This document shows, in pieces, positions 44,184 through 54,113 of a DNA stretch of 64,000 nt (positions within the stretch are counted from its first letter, which is position 1; each line of letters starts with the position of its first letter). The stretch lies in contig CAIIXF020000001.1 in NCBI GenBank assembly GCA_903813345.2, positions 7,755,098-7,819,097 of the forward strand, read 5' to 3'. The position numbers and the translations under genes are program-made. A model generated the notes under the pieces. The model was not told the origin of the DNA, ran no database searches, and was given only the letters and a program-made list of their open reading frames with translations. The DNA comes from Owenia fusiformis. Taxonomy: Eukaryota; Annelida; Polychaeta; Sabellida; Oweniidae.

Positions 44184-44905
44184 CTATGTTGATGGTTTTA
44201 ATTTCATTTTAATTTCATTAAGATACATAGATCCGGGAAACCCATTCTAATCCATACATCCACGGTTAATATTACACGTTGGACCGTCCGTGTAAGCTGA
44301 AAACAGATTAGAGTTTCCACATTGAATATTGTTATTCCACCAAGCACCTCTTTCTCTCACGGGCCATCCAATTTGTACGAAAAGGTTGGTTATCGTTGCC
44401 AGACACCGTTCCATCGTTGACAGTACTTGTCCCTGTAGAATTATAACCACTAAGAGCTAAATATGTATATTCTAGTATATTTTTTTTTATAATTTTTTTT
44501 ATTTCAAAGAATAAGCATGTTAAAGCAATTGCAAAAAACAATTACAGTACAGTTACATGGTAAACCTACATTTAACAATTTTACAATACAGTACAGTGGT
44601 TAAATATTTAGTATATTCACTTCCCTCGTCACCTATTCTGAAGGCAGCATACTCCGCAACTACTTGTTCATTGTCCCATCCACCAAGTTCAAATCGTACT
44701 TTGTTGTCTCCTCGCTTGAGAATAGTTAGTAGCCTCAAATGCAATGAAGTATGCCCCTTGTGGTAACCCAAATCAAATTTTTTAGACATCTCATGTTCGC
44801 TTATGAAAGATCTCTCCGCCATTGAATCGGTGTGCAATAACCAACCATTCTCACAGTTCGCTATCACAGGTTTTCCAGAAGCTGTGTCGTCATTTTGCTT
44901 GTTCT
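44184..44905 (-). pseudogene. Fibrinogen-related domain (FReD) pseudogene
   Basis: In minus orientation the pieces are SGKPVIANCENGWLL; LRLLTILKRGDNKVRFELGG then WDNEQVVAEYAAFRIGDEGS; YTYLALSGYNSTGTSTVNDG; RERGAWWNNNIQCGNSNLFS; AYTDGPTCNINRGCMD-stop-NGF; and LNEIKMKLKPST with a terminal stop at 44184-44186. They follow fibrinogen C-domain order (GKP..V.C, RVEL.DW...AEY..F.VGDE..., L.VSGY, GAWW, final EMKL-like strand). The breaks are an in-frame TAG at 44247-44249 where Trp is expected, a frame change near 44350-44362 and another around the insertion at 44482-44608. Intact relatives are secreted lectin-like recognition proteins (FREPs) in molluscs. Continuation into the gap at 45000 is possible. 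Confidence 0.7.
44473..44617 (-). mobile_element. Small poly(A) retroinsertion in the FReD pseudogene
   Basis: A 127-bp insert (44482-44608) is flanked by the 9-bp duplication TAGTATATT (44473-44481 and 44609-44617). On the minus strand it ends in tttgaaataaaaaaaattataaaaaaa, an AATAAA followed by an A-rich tail. This is the structure of a LINE-mobilised short RNA copy. Its source was not identified. Confidence 0.75.
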
Positions 44906-45000
44906 GGCCAGAGGACAGTCTTCATTGCGTGTTATTGACTTCGTCGATGATGATGATGGATACAAGTTAAGAAACCGCCCATAAAAAACACGAACATATA

Positions 45001-45500
45001 NNNNNNNNNNNNNNNNNNNNNNNNNNNNNNNNNNNNNNNNNNNNNNNNNNNNNNNNNNNNNNNNNNNNNNNNNNNNNNNNNNNNNNNNNNNNNNNNNNNN
45101 NNNNNNNNNNNNNNNNNNNNNNNNNNNNNNNNNNNNNNNNNNNNNNNNNNNNNNNNNNNNNNNNNNNNNNNNNNNNNNNNNNNNNNNNNNNNNNNNNNNN
45201 NNNNNNNNNNNNNNNNNNNNNNNNNNNNNNNNNNNNNNNNNNNNNNNNNNNNNNNNNNNNNNNNNNNNNNNNNNNNNNNNNNNNNNNNNNNNNNNNNNNN
45301 NNNNNNNNNNNNNNNNNNNNNNNNNNNNNNNNNNNNNNNNNNNNNNNNNNNNNNNNNNNNNNNNNNNNNNNNNNNNNNNNNNNNNNNNNNNNNNNNNNNN
45401 NNNNNNNNNNNNNNNNNNNNNNNNNNNNNNNNNNNNNNNNNNNNNNNNNNNNNNNNNNNNNNNNNNNNNNNNNNNNNNNNNNNNNNNNNNNNNNNNNNNN
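45001..45500. other. Assembly gap (500 N)
   Basis: It hides the remainder of the Tudor-gene exon that starts at 45534 and possibly further 3' exons. Confidence 0.95.
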
Positions 45501-45534
45501 GAATGGATTTGTGTAGTCCAATTCAAAAACACTA
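45501..45534 (-). CDS. Multi-Tudor protein, exon 5 (partial, runs into gap)
   Basis: The acceptor attttcag ends at 45535. After the two bases carried over from exon 4 the frame reads SSVFELDYTNPF up to the gap. The phase is correct. Support is moderate because only 34 nt are visible. Confidence 0.5.
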
Positions 45535-45819
45535 CTGAAAATAGCAAGTGTAATGATTTATAAATACAAATATGATGAACAAAACACACACATTCTTGAT
45601 TTACATTGTTCTCTATGTGGTATATAACTGGCAACTGAATGCTCACAGCACATGGTCAGGTGGTCATAATGTTTAACATACCAAATCCCTCTCATTTGGA
45701 TATTTCCTGAACTGTTCGAAACTTTTTTTTGTTCTGTGACACTGTTAAATATTTTCTACACTTTATAAAGGTAACAAAGTTATGAATTTAGTTAAAAATT
45801 GATTGGAATATGAACTCAC
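45535..45819. other. Tudor-gene intron 4
   Basis: A 285-bp AT-rich intron; nothing else seen. Intron 3 (45890-47978) is filled mostly by the nested transposons described separately. Confidence 0.55.
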
Positions 45820-45889
45820 CTCTGTGAAGTGGAAGCTGAGCTAGGCTTGTTGGGCACAGAAACATTGGATTGTTGAGTTGGGGCAGTTC
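45820..45889 (-). CDS. Multi-Tudor protein, exon 4
   Basis: The exon is 70 nt, acceptor tatattctag, donor AG|gtgagt. It accepts the single base left by exon 3 and leaves two, giving TAPTQQSNVSVPNKPSSAST then SQ. It is a Ser/Pro/Thr-rich linker without a domain. It is called from splice sites and phase rather than homology. Confidence 0.65.
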
Positions 45890-46051
45890 CTAGAATATAC
45901 AAATACTATCTTAAATTGTACTTAACCATGTATTACCAACATGTCAGTGAACATTTTGTGAGAATTGAACATTCAATAACAATCAAACACACGAGAAACA
46001 TAATAGAAATAGATGACAAAAATAATTATACTTCGTCTTCATTCCACTGTA

Positions 46052-47901
46052 CAGTGCGTATCAAAAAAAACGCAACAGATTTTTATCTCTGAAAAGCAGA
46101 AAACCAGTGATAACAGCATTGATTTCACTCAATGCACCATAAAGCCATGTGTCTCCTCTTTACAATGATATATCATTCATTGATATTTGGTCATGGTTGG
46201 GCAAATAATCATTCCATTTGCCAAGTCGGCCAAAATTAGCTTTTGACCAAGTTATAAACATCGCAAAACTCAGTGTATGGATCCCGATGCAAAATTGGAA
46301 GAAAACATAAAACCAATGCTGACTAGGGGTCACACGGTTTGAGATTTCACGGTTCGGTTCGGTTATTGTATTTCACAGTTCGGTTCGGTTCTGATTGCGG
46401 TTCTCACGGGCCTCGTGAAATGAGCAAAAATATATGAAATTGATCCGAAAATCAGAAAACATACTAAGTGTGTCACAGTGTTTTATTGTATTCAGTATTG
46501 TAAGTATCCAGTTTCACACAATGTTTGTTTGTTTGTTCAGTCTTTTTTCCCTCCCTCCCTCCCAAAATATCTGTTTGTTCACTGTGTTGATCTTCTTGTT
46601 TGATGTTCAAGTTTTTTCAACACATAAAATAACTTGTCAACTGTTGGCAAAATTAGCACAGTACTTCACTAAACTGAATAAATGTTTTCTTTAGAAATAT
46701 AACTTAAGTTCAACACTTTGTCAGGACTCAACATGGCTCAAAGGCGAACGTAATACACAGAACGTGACTCGTTCGCAAATTCAATGCATTCAGCGTTCGT
46801 TTTTTTACAGTATACTGTTCTATCAACCAATAGGATTGCGCGAAATGTTTAGCGTAGGTCACTTCCGGGTCAATATGCCGGTGAAATTTATCAACATTTT
46901 CCTTTTGTTTTTGTTATCTGCCGTCTATATCAGAAGATCGTCGTAAATATCAGGTATGGCTCGCATTATTGCATGATGATTAACGATTCCAGACGATGTT
47001 TAGTTAATTGGTATTATACGAAAGCTTGAAATGGAGTTTAATTCCGAGTTTACATTTTTATTTTTCTGAAGTGAAACTGAAAATGTCACGGTTCTTCAAG
47101 AACCGCGGTTTTCAAGATTGTGTGCGAGCTAACCGTCGTGGAGGTATGAACCGCGGTAACCGCAAGCCACGGTTAACCGTGTGACCCCTAATGCTGACTG
47201 CATCCTTTTCATTCAATGTACCAAAAAGCCAAATTACTCCTCTTTGCAATGGAATATCATTCTTTCACAGAGAGTCATGGCTGGCCGAATAATCATTAAT
47301 TTTGCAAAGTGGGGCAAAATTCAGCTCGGACCCAAGTTTCAAACATTGCAAAAGTCAGTACAAGGGGCATATGGGGCTATTGGAAGAAGCTGTGACAGGT
47401 GTGACATAGACAGTAAAGTGTTCATACTCATACTCTTGCAAGAATACATCCTATACCCCTCCAAATTGCCACCACTTCCTTGCATATAAAGATGCGCTTA
47501 CCTGTCCACGTCATGCATGGTTCAGCCCTGAGTCATCTGTGGGTTAAAGCAGAGAAAAGCAGCCCATTGGCAATTCTTTCTCGAGGTTTTGCAATATCTG
47601 GTGGAGGAATTGTGAGCACAGATGCTCTTGAGATAGCTCCAAAAGAAACTTCCATTGGCACTTAGCCCTTGTACTGATTTTTGCAATATCTAAAACTTGG
47701 CCCAGAGTTGATTTTGATCCACTGTGCAAATGGAAGGATTTCTCACCCAACAATTACCACATGTGAATGAATGACATATCATTGCAAAGAGGAGAGACGT
47801 GGCTTTATGGTACATCAAATGAAATTCATGTAGTCATCACTAGTTTTGGAATTTTACGAGATAACTACTTGTTGCGTTTTTTTTTTTTTTTAGTATACAT
47901 G
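46052..47901. mobile_element. Long-inverted-repeat DNA element (mariner-like ends), carrying a nested hAT element
   Basis: The left end after a TA reads CAGTGCGTATCAAAAAAAAC, then GCAAC. The right end is its inverted counterpart (gttgcg, a T-run, tagtata). Arms of about 250 bp match in opposite orientation: caccataaagcca(t/c)gt(g)tctcctctttacaatgatat near 46137 against atatcattgcaaagaggagagacgtggctttatggt near 47777. A third, direct copy of the arm segment lies at 47207-47370. No transposase was seen. Confidence 0.75.
46324..47190. mobile_element. Non-autonomous hAT element (867 bp) with 8-bp duplication
   Basis: The termini are TAGGGGTCACACGGTT and AACCGTGTGACCCCTA, perfect 16-bp inverted repeats. 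ATGCTGAC flanks both sides (46316-46323 and 47191-47198), fitting the hAT nTnnnnAn duplication pattern. Subterminal regions are rich in cggttcggttcgg and accgcggt repeats, which may be transposase-binding motifs. No transposase-like ORF was recognised. Confidence 0.9.
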
Positions 47902-47978
47902 TAGTATTATTCACAGGATATCAAAAATTTTCTCACAATTATCCTTCCTTTTTTAAAATGTAACTATATTCTAATCAC

Positions 47979-48126
47979 CTTTACTAGCACTAACTCCTTT
48001 CACCCTGTGATGACCAAGTGCTGAAATGACTTCACTGTTATTTGCTGTGTCAGCAATAGACACCTTGAAACCTTCCTCTTCGGCAGGTGACAGTATATTG
48101 ACAGTAATTGTATCCTCCAGCAGTAT
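47979..48126 (-). CDS. Multi-Tudor protein, exon 3
   Basis: The exon is 148 nt, acceptor ttgtttcag, donor AAAG|gtgatt. It starts in phase 0 after exon 2 and leaves one base, which exon 4 completes. It encodes ILLEDTITVNILSPAEEEGF, KVSIADTANNSEVISALGHH and RVKGVSASK. The pattern V-N-I-L-S-P-A-E-E-E-G-F-K-V-S-I-A-D fits the SN-like half of an extended Tudor domain. Confidence 0.75.
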
Positions 48127-50124
48127 CTGAAACAATCAAGAAACTGTTATTTGGATGGTTTGTATGTTCCTAACTTCCTGCAGAAACTCTCATTGCATAA
48201 ATATTTATTTAATTCTGACTAAAGAGTTCTTGGTCACTCACCACTGTCAGTGCATCATGGCAATTTCCATTTTTCTACCCTTTCTCAAACAAACAAACCT
48301 TTATTCCTTTTTAAACGTAGTATTTTGCCATAAATAACCAATATTGCAGCCATGACATTCTGTTATTTAGTCCAGTTTTAGGAAGAAAATCATGTATATA
48401 TTTACTTTTGAAAAAATCCTTGTAATTGAGACATCTCCAACAGGAGAATTTGGGAAAGCCATTGTACATGTATATTTATAAAAGAGAATATGGTAATTAA
48501 TTAGATTTCCTCAAACTCTAAAGTAGGGCTATCACTCGCCTTGCCCAAGTCGGTCTCTTTTACTTATCTTGATTTCTATTATGACCGCCTTGTACCAATG
48601 AGAAACCCACGTGCTTAACAGACTCAATGTTTATGTCGGTAAATTTGACCAATCAATGATGACCCTGCAGTGTTAGCTCATTATTATGCACGGTCAAGAC
48701 AAGTACACTTTTCACGAACAAATCCTCCGGCAAATCTTGCACAATTCATCATGAAAATTCAAATATTTTATCACATAAATATCAATCAGGGTTTAGTGGA
48801 TGCCGGAGCATCAATCGGATACCCGGAGGTGAGAAGATTTCAACAAGAAAAGTTGAAAAGATCTCTGAAATTTTCGAACATATTAGCTAGATCTAGGCCG
48901 AGATTCAGATCTATCACTGAATTAGATCGACAACTACATGGACGAAGTCTTCATGCATTTTCATCGCGAATTCAGTTTTAAATCAAAATTGGATGGCATG
49001 ATTTAATTTATATTGATGACTGCTTACATTCCAATGTACATTTAATTACATAATATTCTGAAGAAATACTCGATCAGATCATTGAATTTCAAGTCATAGA
49101 CGGGTAGTTTGCTTTGTTTATGCGGGTAAACCTGAAAACGTTTTGATTGGCCAATCAGCCTGAAGTCACACGTTGTGTCTAGGTGTTATGTCAATCAATA
49201 TGGTTTCGCGTTACCCCTGACAGCGTAGGAATTATGGAAATCTCGTTGTTTTATATGTGAAAAATACCCCTAATAACTGTTTCATCTTTATCTTTATTAT
49301 ATATGCTGTAGGGTGTTTCACTTTTCGACTTTTTTTCAAATCAAGATGGAGTTTTGTCCAGTTGGCCTCCTGATAAAGGAAAGCAAGCACAAAAAATTTC
49401 AACCCAAATCCGTTGAAGTTTAGACCTCCCCCTACCACACTTTTTGATGCCCATTCGCTACCATGTTAATAATCGTCTTAAAATTGCAGCAAGGGTCATT
49501 TTGATCATGTTTGAGACCCATGTTCTACCCATGAACCCTAATGCTGTACGCTAGCCTAGTTGCAGCTTACAGACAATTTGAAGAAACTTTGTCTTAGTAA
49601 GCCAATTAGGTCTGAAATTTCGAGTTCTGAAGGCAGTTTCCGAAATCCGTTCCATTCTGATTCCGTGACAGCTCTACTCAAAAGCAAGAGGACACCTGAA
49701 AATTGGTCCAGTAGCTATTTTGACAGCAGGGGAAAAATGTGACTACAGAATGATTAATTCTCTTTCATATACCATTGACCTTCTCAGCAAAAGAACAACC
49801 ACATTCTGCACCATATCAAATATCATTAAAATTACACTGAAAATTGATTTGTCCCCTGCTAAAATGGTGACATATCTATTTAATAATTTGAGATATTTTA
49901 ACCAACTAAGATTTTGGGACGATATTGATAATAAAAACAATACTGGGGGTCTTGGGGGAGATAACTGACACTGCTCTCCATCTAAAATTGTAAGACTTGC
50001 TGTGGTTGCTCACATGCCAATTAATAAGCTGTCTTATGCTTCATCCACACTGTGATATAATGAAGCATGAAGAATCAGAGTTCATCAAAAATGTTTTCAA
50101 TAAAATGTAAGTACATGATCCTAC
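48127..50124. other. Tudor-gene intron 2, with one unrecognised ORF
   Basis: No repeat family from elsewhere in the window was recognised. A 103-codon plus-strand frame at 48670-48981 (basic, containing YPEVRRFQQEKLKRSLKFSN) has no recognised domain. It might be a small antisense gene or chance. Confidence 0.5.
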
Positions 50125-51143
50125 CTGTTCTTGCGTGTCTTGGGGTATCTGGGGTGATATGTCTACACATTCACACAGGATCCCTTGTTGGGGGTACGCA
50201 CAGTAATCGGCTACCAGAGGCTTCAGTGAATCCTTAGATATCATCTCATGATTCCCGTAGTCCACGAAAACAACCCCAGCCTTAGGGCCCTGGATACTCT
50301 CAACCCTAGCTCGATACCACATATTATCCTCAGAGAATTTGGCACAACAGAAATCACCAATGTTTGTGTACAAGCGGGGCAGCATGGCAACATTGGCCTC
50401 ATAGTAGTCGTTCAGTTTTTCTTGGAGTTTTTCAAGTTGTTCAGCAGGAAAGCGTGTTAACTGACCAAAGAACTTAGGTGGAGCATGTGATGCAGTAACA
50501 TAGAGTTCTTCAGATGTGCCTACAAACACGGGGGGTGCTTGGATCTTGGGCCTATTCACTGCAGAGGACTGAGGCTTGGAGGGTGGCGTTACAGGCGTGA
50601 GTGGGCGTCGCATAACCCTAGTAGCTTCCTCCCTGGGTCCATTTGATGTAACATCACTTGCAGATTGATTCTGCATGATTTCTTGGTTAAGATTGATATC
50701 TCTGCTACCATTGGTGTCATATAACATAACAGTATACACTCCTTCATAGGCGCTTTCTACATGTGCTACCAGAGGTACCTTGGAGGCATATCTATTCAGA
50801 ACCTCCAGTTGGGAACTCGAAAACACCTGTATCCCTTTCAGCCTAAACTGAACTGCTTGCATTGGCAAATGTATATGTTCAACTCTGAGGGACCTCACAT
50901 TGTGTTTCGGTACCATGGCAACATCGCCAAAGTCAACAAATCTGACAAATACATCAACATTTGTTACATCTGTGATCTCACCTCTGTAGTAACGTCCATC
51001 ACGAGGACATTTAGCCACACATTGTAGTCCTTGACTAAGATGATCAGGTGGAGGACTGTTAGCGCTATATAGACTTGTTTGTAACTCTACCATGAGATTG
51101 TCCAGATCTGGAGCCGTCCTAATCAGTTGACCATAAACTGCAC
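50125..51143 (-). CDS. Multi-Tudor protein, exon 2 (third and fourth Tudor domains)
   Basis: This 1019-nt exon has acceptor attttgcag and donor ACAG|gtagga, and covers residues 438-777. Tudor 3 (about 475-535) contains CVAKCPRDGRYYRGEITDVT and VRFVDFGD. Tudor 4 (about 696-745) contains FCCAKFSEDNMWYRARVESI and VVFVDYGN, with the aromatic-cage W/Y-Y-R and F-x-D-Y/F-G-N/D residues in place. Each core is followed by SN-like sequence (LPMQAVQFRLKGI; AYPQQGILCECVDI). A Pro-rich linker (RPLTPVTPPSKPQ) separates them. The reading frame continues from exon 1 through the split Gly codon (EQTG|AVYGQLIR). Confidence 0.9.
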
Positions 51144-51486
51144 CTGCAAAATGAAAAAAAAAATCTTTTTAGAGATTTCAACAATTAATCGACAGTAACT
51201 GAGTCGTTGGCGTTCAGGAGTTTTTAGGTAATAAACCCATTAAGTGACCCATAAAACACCCGACAACTGCAAGTGGCAAGTAGAGACAAGGAGTCAACAT
51301 GCAAAATACACTACCTGCTATTTGTTGCCAACTCCCAAACAACAACTCCCGAACACCATTCATAAAACAGTTGGAGACCTTATTCTAGGACTAGGTACAA
51401 GCACTTAGCATGGACATGAAATCCCAGTTAGATTCAATGTTAATGTGCATGATCACTGAACATTGTAATAACAAAATCAGCCATAC
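51144..51486. other. Tudor-gene intron 1
   Basis: A 343-bp intron with gtatgg donor and ttttgcag acceptor on the minus strand. No other feature was seen. Confidence 0.7.
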
Positions 51487-52798
51487 CTGTTTGTTCAACA
51501 TTGGAGATACATATATCTTCATAGACCCCAACACGTAGGATTTGTGATGTGAACTGAGGAACAGAATCGTTTGCTACCACAGCAATCTGTTGTCTGGTTG
51601 GTAGAATACCTGGTGAAATTGCTCTCGGAACAAACTGAGGTGCCCCAGGATTCAGCTTGATGTCACCATACTTAACTCCTGTAGATACATCCTTTAACTC
51701 TACTACACACTTTTTACCAGCTGAGATAATGGTGGCTTCAAGATCATTATTGTCTGTGAGATTTTCTAGTGTTTCGCATTTTGGATCAGGCACTGAGCAC
51801 TCAACAGCCATTGCGGGTAGCCTATAGAACTGGTATGATAACAATTTGATTTCATCAGCTGTCTTGACATCAGCATTTCCATAGTCAATGAATCGAACTA
51901 CATAGTTAACAGACTGGCTTGAGCCTTCAACATTGACTGCTGTAACTACTGCTCTGTGGTATGCATCGTTGTCTTTGAATTTGACAGCACAGAATGTTCC
52001 TTCATCAATATAGTCAACAGCTGGTGGTTGTTGTTTTGCCATTGCAAAAATACCATCTAATTCAGACATCATTGTATCTAAAGCGTCTTCAAATGATTTC
52101 AGTTGCAGCCAGAATTTGGAATTGGAAACATAAAACATCATGTAAACTGGATATGTCTGATCTTGTTCTAAGGGTAGCGGTTGGATAATGTTTTCTCCCA
52201 AATGTTTGTTGCTATATGGTATGCCGATATCTGATGTCACCAATTCATCGACAAGTATATTATTTGATCCAATTCCATCAAAAAGTCTCATGGTTAGTTT
52301 TCTGGGTGGGATGTTGTGCAAAACTTCACCAGTGAATTCACCGTACTCTAAACTCTGACACAAGGATGTCATTTCTTTCGCTGTCCAACATTTTTCATTT
52401 CTAGGAAGTAAACCGCCAAGTACACACTCTGTCGCTTGAGGAGGTATAGTAAAATGTTCTGGTGAGCCAGGCCGCATTTCTGTTTTAGCAACCGTGGCTT
52501 TGTTTCCATAGTCAATGAAGAAAACCCTTACGCTTCGGGATTCGATACTATCAACTCGTGCACGATACCATTTGTTGTCCTCATGAAATTTAGCCCAACA
52601 CAGATGACCAACCACAGGTTCATATTGAGCTTCAACACTATTTTGTACCTTAGCAGCGAACAAGTCTGTCATATGTCCAACCTTTTCAGCATTGTCTGAA
52701 TCCAACTGTGCCCAAAAATGACAAAATTGTCCACGATTTTCCACTCCGGTGATAAACAAATCAACCTTTTCTCCTTTCTTCAGCTTTGTCGACGCCAT
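51487..52798 (-). CDS. Multi-Tudor protein (TDRD1/TDRD6-type), exon 1 with start codon
   Basis: This exon encodes residues 1-437. The start ATG at 52796-52798 has a favourable context (gcaATGG, G at -3 and +4). Donor is ACAG|gtatgg. Tudor 1 (about 60-115) contains HLCWAKFHEDNKWYRARVDS and VFFIDYGN. Tudor 2 (about 262-322) contains FCAVKFKDNDAYHRAVV and VRFIDYGN. SN-like flanks precede and follow. The consensus WYRARV...F(I/V)DYGN marks methylarginine-binding extended Tudor domains, which bind sDMA marks on PIWI proteins in germ granules and support piRNA-based transposon silencing. At least four Tudor domains in the visible 849 residues point to the TDRD1/4/6/7 group, but orthology cannot be fixed here. 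No MYND or RNA-binding domain is seen at the N-terminus. Confidence 0.9.
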
Positions 52799-53129
52799 TG
52801 CACCTGTTTGGTTTTCTAAGTGATGCTTTTAAGTGTAATTGATATTGAAGTATCAAAAAACATTAATAATATCACCAGCACTAAAGAGTAAATTCGAAAA
52901 ACGACAGAAATATCTAGTATTTTAACTTTTCAAAGTCCGCCATAGTGGCACGTGTGATGTAGTCTTCCCATCATTCTTGATAGCGCGAAATTCAAATTCA
53001 GGGGATCGATCAATTTCAATAAAATGGAAATTACCCGATGGACCATTTGCTACATAGATGAAAAAATAGATGGCAACATATGTATTGGTAGGAGTCAGAT
53101 TCAAGGATTTAGGACTGGAAAAATGAAGG
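52799..53129. promoter_or_regulatory. Probable 5' flank of the Tudor gene
   Basis: This is the 330 bp upstream of the minus-strand start codon. It includes 5' UTR and probably promoter. No TATA box was identified with confidence. A Harbinger-like MITE begins at its far end. Confidence 0.35.
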
Positions 53130-53132
53130 TTA

Positions 53133-53570
53133 GGCCATAAGAAGTAGATTCTTTGTTTTGCGTCCTCCCAAAATCCAAATCATAATGGTAGACTACAAGG
53201 AAAACAAGCACAAACTCAAGAAAAAACACACTTGTTTGCTGATGGGCATATAAAGGGATGACACGGGCCTCAAAATTTGCAGTGATTACAAACACATATC
53301 GAGACTTTACATTTTATACAATATATTAAAACATAGCTATTATTCAAGGAAAAAAATAAGAAAATACACAATGTATGCCAAAGTAATCTATAACACTGTC
53401 AATTTTGACACACGTCAAATTATTTGCCATTTCGTCTGTTTCTGATTGAATGAAATGCGATGATACTTTCAGATTCTTGTGATTGCTATTTGGATGTGTT
53501 CGTTTTTTCTGATTTACTCAAAATCATGCAAGCAAGGGGACGCAAAATAAAGAATCTACTTCTTATGGCC
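53133..53570. mobile_element. Harbinger-like MITE (438 bp), TTA duplication
   Basis: The termini GGCCATAAGAAGTAGATTCT (continuing ttgttttgcgtcc) and the matching complement at 53538-53570 form about 33-bp inverted repeats with one mismatch. TTA flanks both sides (53130-53132 and 53571-53573), the PIF/Harbinger signature. It lies about 330 bp upstream of the Tudor start codon. Confidence 0.85.
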
Positions 53571-53840
53571 TTACTTAATTTCTAATATTAAAATCTATTG
53601 CCAAGACCATCTTCATGTTCTGCATAGAGATGATCTTGGAACTATACATATCTTGTTGATGCTTGGATTTCGATTTAGCCTAGTTTTGACAGTAGTTTGC
53701 ATGGTATTCTAATATTATTAGAATCTAGTTCATTATTAAACTCAGTGGTCCTTAATTCCTGGGGCATAATAATTGAAAATGTGCGTGTCGCTGGCAAATT
53801 ACTAAAAAACATGCATTTCGATTGATGCAGAACTTTTTTT

Positions 53841-54113
53841 TATATAAAGGGTGGTAAACTTGTGAGTAAGTGGAATAATAACATTTCGAAACTGTGTTTG
53901 TATTGCAATGAAACTCATGACATCAAGCATATGATATTTGAGTGTCGATTACTAGGAAATCTTTGGGTCAATGTTGGGAAGATTCTAAAATGTAATATTC
54001 AATGGAAAAATATAATATTAGGGTTTTATATGAATGAAGGAAATATTCAAGAATTTAGAAATATTGTCAATATGTTTTGATTTAAAAAAAAAAATATATA
54101 TATAAAGGGTGGT
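53841..54113 (+). mobile_element. Extremely 5'-truncated LINE insertion with 15-bp target duplication
   Basis: The insert (53856-54098, 243 bp) is flanked by TATATAAAGGGTGGT (53841-53855 and 54099-54113) and ends in an A-rich tail. It encodes the LINE C-terminus KLCLYCNETHDIKHMIFECR, then LWVNVGKILKCNIQWKNIIL, with the CxxC...HMxxxC motif. Its sequence type differs from the LINE tails at 21780 and 22390. Confidence 0.85.

Noticed and set aside
44247-44450. Treating the minus-strand 67-codon frame with RERGAWWNNN as an intact small gene
   Set aside because: It is the C-terminal part of the frameshifted FReD, ends at a stop replacing a conserved Trp, and its upstream residues are out of frame with the domain.
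46434-46946. Two short plus-strand ORFs inside the hAT element as possible transposase
   Set aside because: Neither shows BED zinc finger or hAT dimerisation residues; Phe/Ser/Leu-rich translations of AT-rich DNA.
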